A stretch of 64,000 nucleotides of DNA from DASQEH01 sp038239485 (GCA_038239485.1 JBBSET010000009.1:1-64000), one strand, 5' to 3'. Positions 41,690 to 50,229 are shown, counted from the stretch's first letter. Program-made: numbers and translations. Notes: generated by a model from the sequence alone, not told the origin.

Positions 41690-42496
41690 TCAGTCGAGGT
41701 CGCCGCGTGCCAGTGCACGCGAGCGGTCGCGCGCGCTCTCCAGCGCCGTCATGAACGCCGCCCGGACCTTGTGGTCCTCGAGCTTGCGGATCGCAGCAGC
41801 GGTCGTACCGCCTGGCGACGTGACCTGTTCGCGCAGGACTGTCGGATGCTCGCCGGTCTCGCGCAGCAGCTTCGCGGACCCGACCATGGTCTGGACGACG
41901 AGCTCGGTCGCGGTCGACCGAGGCAGGCCGAGGTGCACGCCGGCCTCGATCATCGCCTCGACGACGAAGAACAGGTAGGCAGGTCCAGAGCCGGAGATGG
42001 CCGTCACCGCGTCCTGCTGCTTCTCCGGCACCCGGATCACCCGGCCTGTCGCCCGCATCAGCTCCTCGGCCTCGACCAGGTGGTCCTCGTCGCAGTGGGT
42101 GCCGCGCGAGATGGCGGCCATCCCCTCGTCGACGAGCGCCGGGGTATTGGGCATCACCCGGACGACCGCGACCCCGTCGGTCAGTCTCGACTCGATCAGG
42201 GCGGTCGTGATACCCGCCGCCAGGGAGATCACCAGCTGGCCCTTGCGCACCACCGGCGCGATCTCCTCGAGGAGCGCGACCATGTCCTGCGGCTTCACGA
42301 CCAGCATCATGGTGTCTGCCTTGGTGGCGGCCTCGGTCGTCGTGACGGCGTCGACGCCGTACCGCTCGCGCAGCTCGTCGGCACGCTCGGAGCGGCGGTT
42401 GCTGACCAACAGCTCCGAGGGCGCGCGTCCAGACCTGACCAGCCCGGACAGCACGGTCTCGCCCATCACACCCGCGCCGATGATGGCCACCGTCAT
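41690..42496 (-). CDS. proC: Pyrroline-5-carboxylate reductase
   Basis: ProC, 268 residues, makes proline from pyrroline-5-carboxylate with NAD(P)H. The nucleotide motif is VAIIGAGVMGETVL at residues 3-16, and the C-terminal signature is VTSPGGTTAAAIRKLEDHKVRAAF. GGAGGCAACG precedes the ATG. It lies 22 bases after the proline dehydrogenase gene, which runs the opposite reaction direction overall. Confidence 0.96.
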   Translation of the reverse strand: MTVAIIGAGVMGETVLSGLVRSGRAPSELLVSNRRSERADELRERYGVDAVTTTEAATKADTMMLVVKPQDMVALLEEIAPVVRKGQLVISLAAGITTALIESRLTDGVAVVRVMPNTPALVDEGMAAISRGTHCDEDHLVEAEELMRATGRVIRVPEKQQDAVTAISGSGPAYLFFVVEAMIEAGVHLGLPRSTATELVVQTMVGSAKLLRETGEHPTVLREQVTSPGGTTAAAIRKLEDHKVRAAFMTALESARDRSRALARGDLD

Positions 42497-42518
42497 CGTT
42501 GCCTCCGAGTCCGCCGGG

Positions 42519-43451
42519 TCAGCTCTTGCTCATCAGGGAGCGAGCGAAGAAGGTCAGGTTGGACGGACGCTCGGCGAGACGCCGCATCAGGTAGCCGTAC
42601 CACTGATCACCGTACGGGACGTAGACGCGCATCTTCTCGCCCCTGGCAGCGAGCCGCCTCTGCTCGTCGGGGCGGATGCCGTACAGCATCTGGTACTCGT
42701 AGCTGCCCGGCTCGCGCCCGTTCTCCTCCGCCGCCAGGAAACCGGCGATCCTGATCAGCTTGGGGTCGTGGCTCGCCATCATCGGGTAGCCGTCACCGGC
42801 CATCAGCACCTTCAGGCACCGGACGTACGACAGGTTGACCTCGTGCTTGTCCTGGAAGGCCACGCTCTCGGGCTCCTTGTAGGCGCCCTTGCAGAGCCTG
42901 ACACGCGAGCCGGCGTATGCCAGCTGCTGGCAGTCCTGCTCGGTGCGGCGAAGGTACGCCTGGACCACGGCGCCCGTGTCGGGGAAGTCCTGACGCAGCT
43001 CGTGGAGCGTAGCGAGGGTCGCGTCGGTCGTGGTGTGGTCCTCCATGTCGAGGGTCACGGTGGTCCCGGCGTTGACTGCCGCCTGGCAGATCTTGCGGGC
43101 GTTGTCGAGCGCGATCCGGTCGCCTTCGCCCGTGAGCGACTGCCCGACGGCGGACAGCTTGACCGACACCTCGGCGCCATGGGAGAGACCTTCGGAGGCG
43201 AGCCTGGACAGCACGGTCAGATAGGCGTTGACGGTCGCGTCGGCCTGGGCGCGGTCGAGGGTGTCCTCCCCGAGATGGTCGAGTGTGACCAGTCGGCCGT
43301 CCTCGACCAGTGACCGGGTCGCAGCGATCGCGTCGTCCACCGACTCCCCGGCCACGAAGCGGGAGACGATCCCGCTCGACACCGGCATCGACGCGACGAG
43401 ACGCTTCAGCTCGTCACTGCGCGACAACATGAGCAGGGAGCGGCGAAGCAC
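42519..43451 (-). CDS. Proline dehydrogenase
   Basis: A 310-residue FAD barrel enzyme that oxidises proline to pyrroline-5-carboxylate and feeds electrons to the quinone pool. Marks are VSVKLSAVGQSL, DMEDHTTTDATL, VQAYLRRTEQDC, RLCKGAYKEPESVAFQ and the C-terminal YGIRPDEQRRL with RVYVPYGDQWYGYLMRRLAERP. It is the monofunctional type without the P5C dehydrogenase domain, as in Mycobacterium PruB. The GTG start has GGAGGATCT directly before it. Confidence 0.94.
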   Translation of the reverse strand: MLRRSLLMLSRSDELKRLVASMPVSSGIVSRFVAGESVDDAIAATRSLVEDGRLVTLDHLGEDTLDRAQADATVNAYLTVLSRLASEGLSHGAEVSVKLSAVGQSLTGEGDRIALDNARKICQAAVNAGTTVTLDMEDHTTTDATLATLHELRQDFPDTGAVVQAYLRRTEQDCQQLAYAGSRVRLCKGAYKEPESVAFQDKHEVNLSYVRCLKVLMAGDGYPMMASHDPKLIRIAGFLAAEENGREPGSYEYQMLYGIRPDEQRRLAARGEKMRVYVPYGDQWYGYLMRRLAERPSNLTFFARSLMSKS

Positions 43452-43630
43452 AGATCCTCCTTCGACCGGGGCATCGGCGCTGGTCCGGCGCGGACTAGGT
43501 TACGCCGTGCCGGGCCCGGGTCAGATCTCGCTGCTGGGGCCCGCGGCGGTGACTAGGATCAGGGCCACGTGCCCATCGTCCTCGCCGCTGTTCCCAGCGG
43601 CATGCGCCTTGGCCGTCCTGAGGAGATGCA

Positions 43631-43852
43631 GTGAGCCATCTGGTCAACGCCGAGCTCGTCGCCAACGTCTTGAAGGTCGTGGCCAGCGCCGGGGACAAGG
43701 TCGGCCCCCAGGACACGCTCGTACTGCTGGAGTCGATGAAGATGGAGATCCCGGTTGCGGCGGAGGTATCGGGCACCGTCACGGAGATCGCCGTCAACGA
43801 GGGCGACGTCGTCACCGAGGGCGACCTGCTCGCCGAGATCGAGGAGGACTGA
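43631..43852 (+). CDS. Stand-alone biotin-carrier (biotinyl-lipoyl) domain protein
   Basis: A 73-residue protein that is a single biotinyl domain. The modified lysine is K37 in the ESMKMEIPV motif, and VGPQDTLVLLE with VNEGDVVTEGDLLAEIE complete the hammerhead fold. GTG follows GAGGAG. No carboxylase or carboxyltransferase subunit is in the window, so its enzyme partner is unknown. Orphan domains of this kind are present in other actinobacteria, and a mycobacterial counterpart is known to be biotinylated. Confidence 0.92.
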   Translation: MSHLVNAELVANVLKVVASAGDKVGPQDTLVLLESMKMEIPVAAEVSGTVTEIAVNEGDVVTEGDLLAEIEED

Positions 43853-43879
43853 CCTGGCCTAGCGGTCGGTTCGGGGTCC

Positions 43880-44617
43880 TCAGGCGGTTCGCCGGCGCAG
43901 GGTGGCCGCGCCGAGGGCGAGCGTCGCGGCGACGTACCCGACGATGACCGCCAGATCGAGCCAGAAATCGCCGCCCAGACCGGTCGAGCCCTGCAGGCGT
44001 TGCATGGCGTCGACCGCGTAGCTCAACGGGAGCACGTCGGACAGCCCGTGGAGGGTGTCGGGCAGACCAGCTCGGGGCACGAACAGACCGCACAGCAGGA
44101 TCTGCGGGATCACCACGACCGGCATGAACTGGACAGCCTGGAACTCGGTCTGCGCGAATGCCGAGACGAACAGCCCGAGCGCCGTACCAAGCACGGCGTC
44201 GAAGACCGCCACACCGGTCAGGGCCCAGACCGGCCCTGCCACGTCGAGCCCGAGCAGCCCCACCGTGAGCCCGACTGCCAGCAGGGCCTGGACGACGGCG
44301 ACGGCGCCGAAGGCGAGCGCATAGCCCAGGAGGAGGTCCAGCTTGGCCATCGGCATCGAGAGCAGCCGTTCGAGGGTGCCCGACGAGCGCTCACGCAGTG
44401 TCGTCACCGACGTCACGAGAAACATCACGATGAACGGGAACATCGCCAACAGGGGCGGCCCCAGCCGGTCGAAAACCAGGGAGTCGCGGTCGAACATCCA
44501 CCAGAGCAGCGTGAGCAGCAGGCAGGGGACGAGGAGTAGCAGCGCAACCGTCCGACGGTCGCGGCGGAGCTGGCGAAGGACCCGGTGGGCCACGGCGAGC
44601 GCGATGACCGGATTCAT
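43880..44617 (-). CDS. ABC-2 type transporter permease
   Basis: A 245-residue membrane subunit with six hydrophobic helices and the ABC-2 motif VTSVTTLRERSSGTLERLLSMPM between the second and third. It should form a homodimer with the ATPase encoded before it and export a drug or lipid. The ATG at 44617 overlaps the ATPase stop as ATGA. Confidence 0.9.
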   Translation of the reverse strand: MNPVIALAVAHRVLRQLRRDRRTVALLLLVPCLLLTLLWWMFDRDSLVFDRLGPPLLAMFPFIVMFLVTSVTTLRERSSGTLERLLSMPMAKLDLLLGYALAFGAVAVVQALLAVGLTVGLLGLDVAGPVWALTGVAVFDAVLGTALGLFVSAFAQTEFQAVQFMPVVVIPQILLCGLFVPRAGLPDTLHGLSDVLPLSYAVDAMQRLQGSTGLGGDFWLDLAVIVGYVAATLALGAATLRRRTA

Positions 44618-45339
44618 GCCGGCGACCCCGATTCGACCAGCGCCAGAAAGGCGGACTCCACGTCGGAGGTATGGGTGGCGGCGAGCAGGTGGCGCGGGCT
44701 GTCGTCGGCGATCAGGGCACCGTCTCGCATCAGCAGCAGCCGATCGCAGCGCTCGGCCTCGTCCATCACATGGCTGGACACGATGATCGTCGTCCCCCCG
44801 GCCGCAAGCTCGGCGAAGGTGCGCCAAAGCTGCCTGCGGAGCACCGGGTCCAGTCCGACCGTGGGCTCATCCAGGACGAGGACGTCGGGGTCGCTCAGCA
44901 GTGCCACCGCGAGTGAGACCCGGGACCGTTGGCCGCCGGAGAGCCGGCTCACCACCTGGTCCCCGGCGTCGTTCAGGTCGACGGTGGAGAGCGCTCTCGA
45001 CCTCGCGGATGGTCCGGCACCGACCACCGCCGCGAAGAAGTCCAGGTTCTCCTTGACTGTCAGGTCGGCGTACACGCTGGGTGCCTGGGTGACATACCCG
45101 ACCCGCCTCCTGAGCCCAGCGTGGCCGGCGGGCGTGCCCAGCACCTCGACGGTCCCGCCCGCGACCCGCTGGACGCCGACGATGCTGCGCATCAGCGTCG
45201 TCTTGCCGCACCCGGACGGGCCGAGAAGGCCGGTGATCTGCCCGGCCTCGATGTCGGCGGACAGGTCGGCGACGACCTCCTTGCCGCCGCGCACCACCCG
45301 CAGATGTGCGATGCGTACGCTCACGGATGAATTCGCCAT
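44614..45339 (-). CDS. ABC transporter ATP-binding protein
   Basis: A 241-residue ATPase with Walker A GPSGCGKTT (near residue 40), Q-loop YVTQAPSVYADLTV, signature RLSGGQRSRVSLA, Walker B DVLVLDEPTVGLD and a final switch histidine in SSHVMDEAE. It pairs with the ABC-2 permease gene. It is directly downstream of a TetR gene in the same direction. The ATG has AATAAT seven bases upstream and no ribosome site. Confidence 0.93.
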   Translation of the reverse strand: MANSSVSVRIAHLRVVRGGKEVVADLSADIEAGQITGLLGPSGCGKTTLMRSIVGVQRVAGGTVEVLGTPAGHAGLRRRVGYVTQAPSVYADLTVKENLDFFAAVVGAGPSARSRALSTVDLNDAGDQVVSRLSGGQRSRVSLAVALLSDPDVLVLDEPTVGLDPVLRRQLWRTFAELAAGGTTIIVSSHVMDEAERCDRLLLMRDGALIADDSPRHLLAATHTSDVESAFLALVESGSPA

Positions 45340-45352
45340 GTGATGAATTATT
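45326..45352 (-). promoter_or_regulatory. Promoter and direct-repeat candidate operator of the ABC exporter
   Basis: AATTCATC occurs twice on the minus strand (45326-45333 and 45342-45349) with a 16-base period. AATAAT (45347-45352) is a -10-like element seven bases before the ATPase ATG. The overlap of repeats, -10 and start codon suggests control by the adjacent TetR protein on a leaderless message. Confidence 0.35.
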
Positions 45353-45398
45353 GTGCCGGCGGTCTGCCCCCGTCAACCCCGCGTGCCCAACCGGCCAG

Positions 45399-46019
45399 TC
45401 AGCCGGCCGTGTCGATGTAGTGCTGGAGCGTGGGCGCGATCTGGGCGACCACGTCGTGAGCCGATGCTGAAGCGAGCGGCTCGATCCGCATCACGTACCG
45501 CAACATCGCCAAGCCGAGCAGCTGGGAGGCGACGTACTGCGCTCGCACCAGCGCGTCGGGGGCGTCGATGGCCATGCTGATGGGGGTGAAGATCATCCGG
45601 AGCACACCATTGGTCAGCAGGTCGGCCGCGACGTCGCTGCTCAAGGACGCCCGCAGGACGGCCACCAACCTGGCTTGGTTGCCTGGGTCGTCCCAGATCG
45701 AGACGAACTGGGTGGCTATACGTACGCCCAGCTGCTGGACTCCTGCCTCCGTGAGCGCCGGGATCACCTCTCGCGGGTCGAACGGCACGTCGAGGCTGGC
45801 CAGCAGGACGTCCTCCTTCGAGCTGAAGTAGTGGTGCACCAGAGCCGGGTCGACCCCGGCGGCCTTGGCGATTCCTCGCATCGACACCCGGTCGAAGCCG
45901 TTGGCGGCGAACTGGGCCTCCGCCGCGGCGAGGATGGCCGCCCGGGTATCGGGGTTCCCCGGCCGTCGCCCGACCCGCCGACCGACCTGCCGCACGTCCG
46001 GCCGCGGGTCAGCGGCCAT
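45399..46019 (-). CDS. TetR-family transcriptional regulator
   Basis: A 206-residue repressor. The N-terminal helix-turn-helix is typical (ILAAAEAQFAANGFDRVSMRGIAKAAGVDPALVHHYFSSKEDVL, residues about 29-72) and a ligand-binding helical domain follows (PALTEAGVQQLGVRIATQF). It most likely controls the exporter genes just downstream. Its start overlaps the 3' end of the TIM-barrel gene by 11 bases, so basal expression may come from that transcript. Confidence 0.92.
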   Translation of the reverse strand: MAADPRPDVRQVGRRVGRRPGNPDTRAAILAAAEAQFAANGFDRVSMRGIAKAAGVDPALVHHYFSSKEDVLLASLDVPFDPREVIPALTEAGVQQLGVRIATQFVSIWDDPGNQARLVAVLRASLSSDVAADLLTNGVLRMIFTPISMAIDAPDALVRAQYVASQLLGLAMLRYVMRIEPLASASAHDVVAQIAPTLQHYIDTAG

Positions 46020-46890
46020 GTCGCGGTCGACTCGCAGCCCGGGGGGTACGCACCGCGAACTGGGGGTCGCGGACGGCGAAGTTCAGCCGGGTGAACGCCA
46101 GCGACTCTGCCAGGTCTGCTTGGCGCTCCGCGCGGGTCGTCGCCCGGCGGGTGTTGATCTCGACCACGATGCTGCCCGGATACCCCTGGGTCGCCAGCAG
46201 CTCCAGGAGCTCGACGCACGGCTGGTTCCCATGACCCGGTACCAGGTGCTCGTCCTTCGCCGACCCGCTGCCGTCAGCCAGGTGGATGTGTTTGAGCCGG
46301 TCGCCCAGCTGCCGCACCATCTCGATGGGGTCGCTTCCGGCGGTGGAGCTGTGCGAGAGGTCGATGGTGACGTTGGCGTAGCCCTGGTCGACCGGGTTCC
46401 AGCCCGGGGCGTACGCCTGCAGCGTTCGCTTGGACGCCCGCCAGGGATACATGTTCTCCACCGCGAACGCGATCCCGGTGCCGGCCTCGAGCTCGAGGAT
46501 CCCTTGGACGAAGTCGCGGGCGTAGTCGCGCTGCCAGCGAAAGGGCGGGTGCACGACGACGGTGTCGGCGCCCATCGCGTCGGCCATCTCCGCGCTTCGA
46601 CGCAGCTTCGCCCACGGCTCGGTGCCCCAGACCCGCTGCGTGATGAGCAGACAGGGCGCGTGCACCGCACAGACCGGGACCCGGTGGTACTCGACCAGGT
46701 GCTTGATGGCGCCGATGTCCTGGCTCAGCGGGTCGATGCCGACCATCACCTCGACAGCGTCGTACCCCAGCTTGGCGGCGAGCTCGAAGGCGGTGGCCGT
46801 GGACTCGGGGTACACCGACGCCGACGAGAGCGCGACGCGCGCAGCCGGAACCCTGACCGGGCTCACTGGTCGCGCTGGCGCCTCACTCAC
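46009..46890 (-). CDS. Sugar phosphate isomerase/epimerase-type TIM-barrel protein
   Basis: A 293-residue AP-endonuclease-2-like TIM barrel (xylose isomerase superfamily). Probable metal ligands are in VVVHPPFRWQ, AVENMYP, DLSHSSTAG, HIHLADGSG and VVEINTR. The substrate is unknown. The gene has the same neighbours (ppx-like gene, proC region) in Mycobacterium. TAGGCT is six bases before the GTG start. Confidence 0.85.
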   Translation of the reverse strand: MSEAPARPVSPVRVPAARVALSSASVYPESTATAFELAAKLGYDAVEVMVGIDPLSQDIGAIKHLVEYHRVPVCAVHAPCLLITQRVWGTEPWAKLRRSAEMADAMGADTVVVHPPFRWQRDYARDFVQGILELEAGTGIAFAVENMYPWRASKRTLQAYAPGWNPVDQGYANVTIDLSHSSTAGSDPIEMVRQLGDRLKHIHLADGSGSAKDEHLVPGHGNQPCVELLELLATQGYPGSIVVEINTRRATTRAERQADLAESLAFTRLNFAVRDPQFAVRTPRAASRPRHGR

Positions 46891-46896
46891 GCCTCC

Positions 46897-46902
46897 AGCC
46901 TA
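46897..46902 (-). promoter_or_regulatory. Leaderless -10 of the TIM-barrel gene
   Basis: TAGGCT on the minus strand, then GGAGGC, then GTG. GGAGG is too close to the GTG to be a normal ribosome site, which favours a leaderless start. Confidence 0.5.
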
Positions 46903-46929
46903 GGCGCGGCCTACGGATCTCGGGCTGGC

Positions 46930-47853
46930 TCACAGGGCGTCGAGCTTCTGCAGGATGACACCCTCCCGGAGCGCCCACGGGCAGATCTCGAGCTCGTCCA
47001 GGTCGAACAGGTCCATCACCGCCTCGGCGACCACTCCCCCAGCGACCAGCTGGTGGGCCCTGGCGATCGACACACCCGGCAGGTCGGATCGCTCCCGGCT
47101 CGCCATCTTGGCGATGCGCGGGAGCCTCTTCTTCAGCTGCGCTCGCAACAGCAGCCGGCGTACGAACGGACCCTCTTCCGAGGCCGGCGCCCCACAGACG
47201 CGGGCCAGGGACCGGAATGTCTTGGACGTTGCCACCGAGTGGTCACCGACACCCGCGCGCAGAAGCTGGCCGGCCTCGCGGGCGATCTCCGTACGGACAT
47301 ACCTGCGCAGGGCCCGGAACTCCTTGTCGGTCGGTATGTCCCCGGCGATCCAGTCCCGGGTCAGCCGCCCGGCGCCGAGCGCGAACGACCGGGCCACGTC
47401 CGGCCGCTCATCGCTACCGGCCGCGATCTCGAGCGACCCGCCCCCGATGTCGAAGACCGCCAGCCGCCCGGTGGACCATCCGAACCAGCGACGCACGGCG
47501 AGGAAGGTCAGCCGGGCCTCGTCCTCGCCCGACAGGATGTCGACGCCGACCCCAGTCTGTCGACGGACCAGGGCGATCACCTCGTCGGCGTTGCTGGCCT
47601 CCCGGATGGCCGATGTCGCAAATGCCGTCACCGACTCGCAGCCGTAGTCCTCGGCCGCGATGACCGCCTCCTTCACGAAGGCGATCAGGGCCGTGACGCC
47701 GTGGTCGGACAAGGCGCCGGCCGAGGTCAGGCTCTCCGAGAGCCGGAGTGGCTCCTTCACCGAGGCGGCCGGGAGCGGCGCCGCCCCGCGATGGGCGTCG
47801 ACGACCAGCAGATGACCGGTGTTGGACCCGATGTCCAGAACGGCTTCCCTCAC
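46930..47853 (-). CDS. Ppx/GppA phosphatase family protein
   Basis: A 307-residue exopolyphosphatase/guanosine-pentaphosphatase of the actin-like ATPase fold. The first phosphate loop is LDIGSNTGHLLVVDA (residues 6-20), the acidic EARLTF motif holds the catalytic glutamate, and the second loop is FDIGGGSLEIAAG. The short form lacks the C-terminal HD domain and matches Mycobacterium Ppx1. It should act on short polyphosphate and possibly pppGpp. TAGCCT is seven bases before the GTG start. Confidence 0.9.
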   Translation of the reverse strand: MREAVLDIGSNTGHLLVVDAHRGAAPLPAASVKEPLRLSESLTSAGALSDHGVTALIAFVKEAVIAAEDYGCESVTAFATSAIREASNADEVIALVRRQTGVGVDILSGEDEARLTFLAVRRWFGWSTGRLAVFDIGGGSLEIAAGSDERPDVARSFALGAGRLTRDWIAGDIPTDKEFRALRRYVRTEIAREAGQLLRAGVGDHSVATSKTFRSLARVCGAPASEEGPFVRRLLLRAQLKKRLPRIAKMASRERSDLPGVSIARAHQLVAGGVVAEAVMDLFDLDELEICPWALREGVILQKLDAL

Positions 47854-47860
47854 GTCGGCC

Positions 47861-47866
47861 AGGCTA
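47861..47866 (-). promoter_or_regulatory. Leaderless -10 of the Ppx/GppA gene
   Basis: TAGCCT on the minus strand, seven bases before the GTG at 47853. Confidence 0.5.
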
Positions 47867-47963
47867 TCCGGCCGGGGAGCCGCGGCCTGACGCTGCGCTA
47901 GCGGACGGGGCCCGGCGGACAGGGGTCGCTAGGACGGGGGCGCCGGGGCCGCGAAGCATTGCC

Positions 47964-47969
47964 TAAGGT
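47964..47969 (+). promoter_or_regulatory. Leaderless -10 of the Cys-rich protein gene
   Basis: TAAGGT, then six bases, then GTG at 47976. Confidence 0.55.
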
Positions 47970-47975
47970 GGCGGC

Positions 47976-48806
47976 GTGCCCGAAGTGATGCTCGACTTCC
48001 CCCGCGCCTGGGTCGAGTTCGCCGACCCTGCCGACCCGACCCAACGCTTCAAGTGCGACCTGACCTGGCTGGCCTCCAGCTGGAGCTGCATCTTCGGCGC
48101 GGGCTGTCAGGGCATCTACGCCGACCGGCCGGCTGACGGCTGCTGCACCTTGGGTGCCCACTTCTCCGACAAGGCCGACGAGAAGCGGGTCCGCAGCTTC
48201 GTGAAGCTGCTCGGTCCGGACGACTGGCAGCACCACTCCGTCGGAGTCCGCAAGAGCGCCTGGGTCGAGACCGATGCCGAGGGCGAGCGCAAGACGGCGG
48301 TCCACGAGGGCGCCTGCATCTTCCTGAACCGCCCGGACTTCCCCGGCGGCCCCGGCTGCGCCTTGCACCGGTGGGCGCTGCGCGACCACCGTCATCCGCT
48401 CGAGACGAAGCCGAACGTGTGCTGGCAGCTCCCCGTCCGGCGGCTCTTCCGGGAGGTGGAGCGCTCGGACCGAACGTCGTACACCGAGGTCACCATCACC
48501 GAGTACGACCGGCGCGGGTGGGGTGAGGGCGGCCATGACCTCGACTGGTACTGCTCGGGCAACACCGTCGCCCACGGGGCTCGGCAGCCGCTCTACCTGT
48601 CGTACGCTGCGGAGCTCACCGAGATGATGGGCGCGGCCGCGTATGAGGTCCTGACCGGTCACTGCCGGGCCTTCGTCGAGAGCCACCCGACCCTCACCCG
48701 CCACCCGGCCGATCCCGCGGTACACCACCTCGACCATCGCCGGGTAGCGACGCCAGGCGTCGACCCCGATGGCGGGTCGGCGCCGGCCGATGACGAGAAT
48801 GACTGA
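47976..48806 (+). CDS. Cys-rich conserved actinobacterial protein (Rv0495c-like by position)
   Basis: A 276-residue protein with about ten cysteines, several in metal-like spacing: C27, C38, C44 and the pair C56-C57 (GCCTLGAHFSD) near the N-terminus, then EGACIFLNRP, GPGCALH, PNVCWQLP, WYCSG and GHCRAF. The arrangement suggests an iron-sulfur or zinc site, loosely like the CxxxCC proteins. Its divergent position beside a ppx-like gene equals Rv0495c in Mycobacterium, linked to redox balance. The function here is not known. Confidence 0.75.
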   Translation: MPEVMLDFPRAWVEFADPADPTQRFKCDLTWLASSWSCIFGAGCQGIYADRPADGCCTLGAHFSDKADEKRVRSFVKLLGPDDWQHHSVGVRKSAWVETDAEGERKTAVHEGACIFLNRPDFPGGPGCALHRWALRDHRHPLETKPNVCWQLPVRRLFREVERSDRTSYTEVTITEYDRRGWGEGGHDLDWYCSGNTVAHGARQPLYLSYAAELTEMMGAAAYEVLTGHCRAFVESHPTLTRHPADPAVHHLDHRRVATPGVDPDGGSAPADDEND

Positions 48807-48807
48807 C

Positions 48808-49446
48808 ATGCACCTGGACCACATCTCGTTCGCAGCCGGGCCGGCAGGGCTGGACAAGACAGCCGACTATCTGTCTGATCTGCTGGGGGAGGGGTTCACT
48901 GACGGAGGCGACCACCCGCGGTTCGGGACGCGCAACAAGGTGCTGGCACTGTCGGGCGGGCAGTACCTGGAGGTGGTGGCCGTACTCGACCACCCCGCTT
49001 CGGACAAGGCACCCTTCGGCCAGGCGGTTCGGTCGCGCGCTGAGTCCGGCGGCGGCTGGCTCGGCTGGGTGATCGCGGTCGACGACATCGCTCCGGTCGA
49101 GTCGAGACTCGAACGGAGCTCCGTACCCGGCAACAGGCACCGCCCCGACGGCATCGAGCTGCGCTGGCGGCAGATCGGCGTCAAGGGGCTCCAGTCGGAC
49201 CCCCAACTGCCCTTCTTCATCCAGTGGGAGACGCCTGCCGACGAGCATCCGTCGGTGGGAGCTTCGGGCCGGATCACCCTCACGGGGCTCGAGATCGCGG
49301 GCGACCCGCACCGGGTCGCCCGGTGGATGGGCACCTCCAGCTCGGAGTCCATCGGCGACACCGACATCACCTGGGTCGCCCCCAATGGGACCCCCGGTCT
49401 GCTCACGGCCACCTTCTCGACCCCATCCGGCGTCGTCGAGATCTGA
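48808..49446 (+). CDS. VOC/glyoxalase-like domain protein
   Basis: A 212-residue protein starting MHLDHISFAAGP with paired beta-alpha-beta units of the glyoxalase-like group. GTRNKVLALSGGQYLEVVAVLDHP is the usual second strand region, with a possible metal glutamate in it. The reaction is unknown. The ATG at 48808 is one base after the previous stop; two more ATG codons up to 18 bases earlier are also possible. Confidence 0.78.
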   Translation: MHLDHISFAAGPAGLDKTADYLSDLLGEGFTDGGDHPRFGTRNKVLALSGGQYLEVVAVLDHPASDKAPFGQAVRSRAESGGGWLGWVIAVDDIAPVESRLERSSVPGNRHRPDGIELRWRQIGVKGLQSDPQLPFFIQWETPADEHPSVGASGRITLTGLEIAGDPHRVARWMGTSSSESIGDTDITWVAPNGTPGLLTATFSTPSGVVEI

Positions 49447-49458
49447 GCGGGCGGCTCG

Positions 49459-50160
49459 ATGAGCCGGATCGCCGACGGGGCGGTGCCAAGCCCCAACATC
49501 TGGCGCTCTCCTGATCTCTACGAGACGGAGAACCGTGCGGTCGACCCCGACGCCGTGATCGAGAAGCTGATGCAGGAGGTCCGCCCCTGGCACGGCTGCG
49601 TTGATCTGCTCGACGTCGGCTGTGGCAGCGGCTTCCATCTCCCCCGCTTCGCGGCGCAGGCGGCGCACGTATGGGGTGTCGAGCCGCACTCTCGACTGAC
49701 GTCGCTGGCCCGGCGACGCTGCCAGGACCTGGCCAACGTCACGGTCCTGGACGGCTCGGCCCAGCGGCTGCCGCTGCCGGCCGCCAGCGTCGACATCATG
49801 CACGCCCGCTGGGCGTACTTCTTCGGGCCCGGCTGCGAACCCGGCCTGCTCGAGCTCGACCGGGTGATGCGACGGGGCGGAACCGGCTTCATCATCGACA
49901 ACGACCCCACGCGGAGTACGTTCGGGCGCTGGTTCAGCCGGGCCAGGCCGGCCTACGACACCGCGGCCGTCGACGCGTTCTTCTCACGCCGGGGCTGGTC
50001 GGCCGTGCACAGGGAGATCCGCTGGGAGTTCCAGCGGCGCGCCGACTTCGAGTCGGTCGTCGGCATCGAGTTCGCTCCCGAGCTGGCGAAGCGCATCGTC
50101 GCCGAGCACGCCGGCTGCCAGGTGGACTACGCGATCACCATCCGCATCCGCAACTTCTAG
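49459..50160 (+). CDS. Class I SAM-dependent methyltransferase
   Basis: A 233-residue methyltransferase with the SAM motif LLDVGCGSGFHLPRFA near residues 50-65 and VTVLDGSAQRLPLPAASVDIMHARWAYFF, which fits the Methyltransf_11 pattern. IIDNDPTRSTFGRWF is unusual and may belong to the substrate site. The substrate is unknown. It starts 12 bases after the VOC gene and is probably co-transcribed with it. Confidence 0.78.
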   Translation: MSRIADGAVPSPNIWRSPDLYETENRAVDPDAVIEKLMQEVRPWHGCVDLLDVGCGSGFHLPRFAAQAAHVWGVEPHSRLTSLARRRCQDLANVTVLDGSAQRLPLPAASVDIMHARWAYFFGPGCEPGLLELDRVMRRGGTGFIIDNDPTRSTFGRWFSRARPAYDTAAVDAFFSRRGWSAVHREIRWEFQRRADFESVVGIEFAPELAKRIVAEHAGCQVDYAITIRIRNF

Positions 50161-50216
50161 ATATCCCGGACAGAGGCCGGGGCGCGGCGGGAACCAGGAA
50201 TGTCGGCGGGGTCACC

Positions 50217-50222
50217 TAGCGT
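50217..50222 (+). promoter_or_regulatory. Leaderless -10 of radA
   Basis: TAGCGT, seven bases, then the radA ATG at 50230. Confidence 0.5.
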
Positions 50223-50229
50223 CGAGCCC

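Noticed and set aside
43495..43815. A minus-strand frame opposite the biotin-carrier gene
   Set aside because: It is the reverse reading of the biotin domain and has no features of its own.
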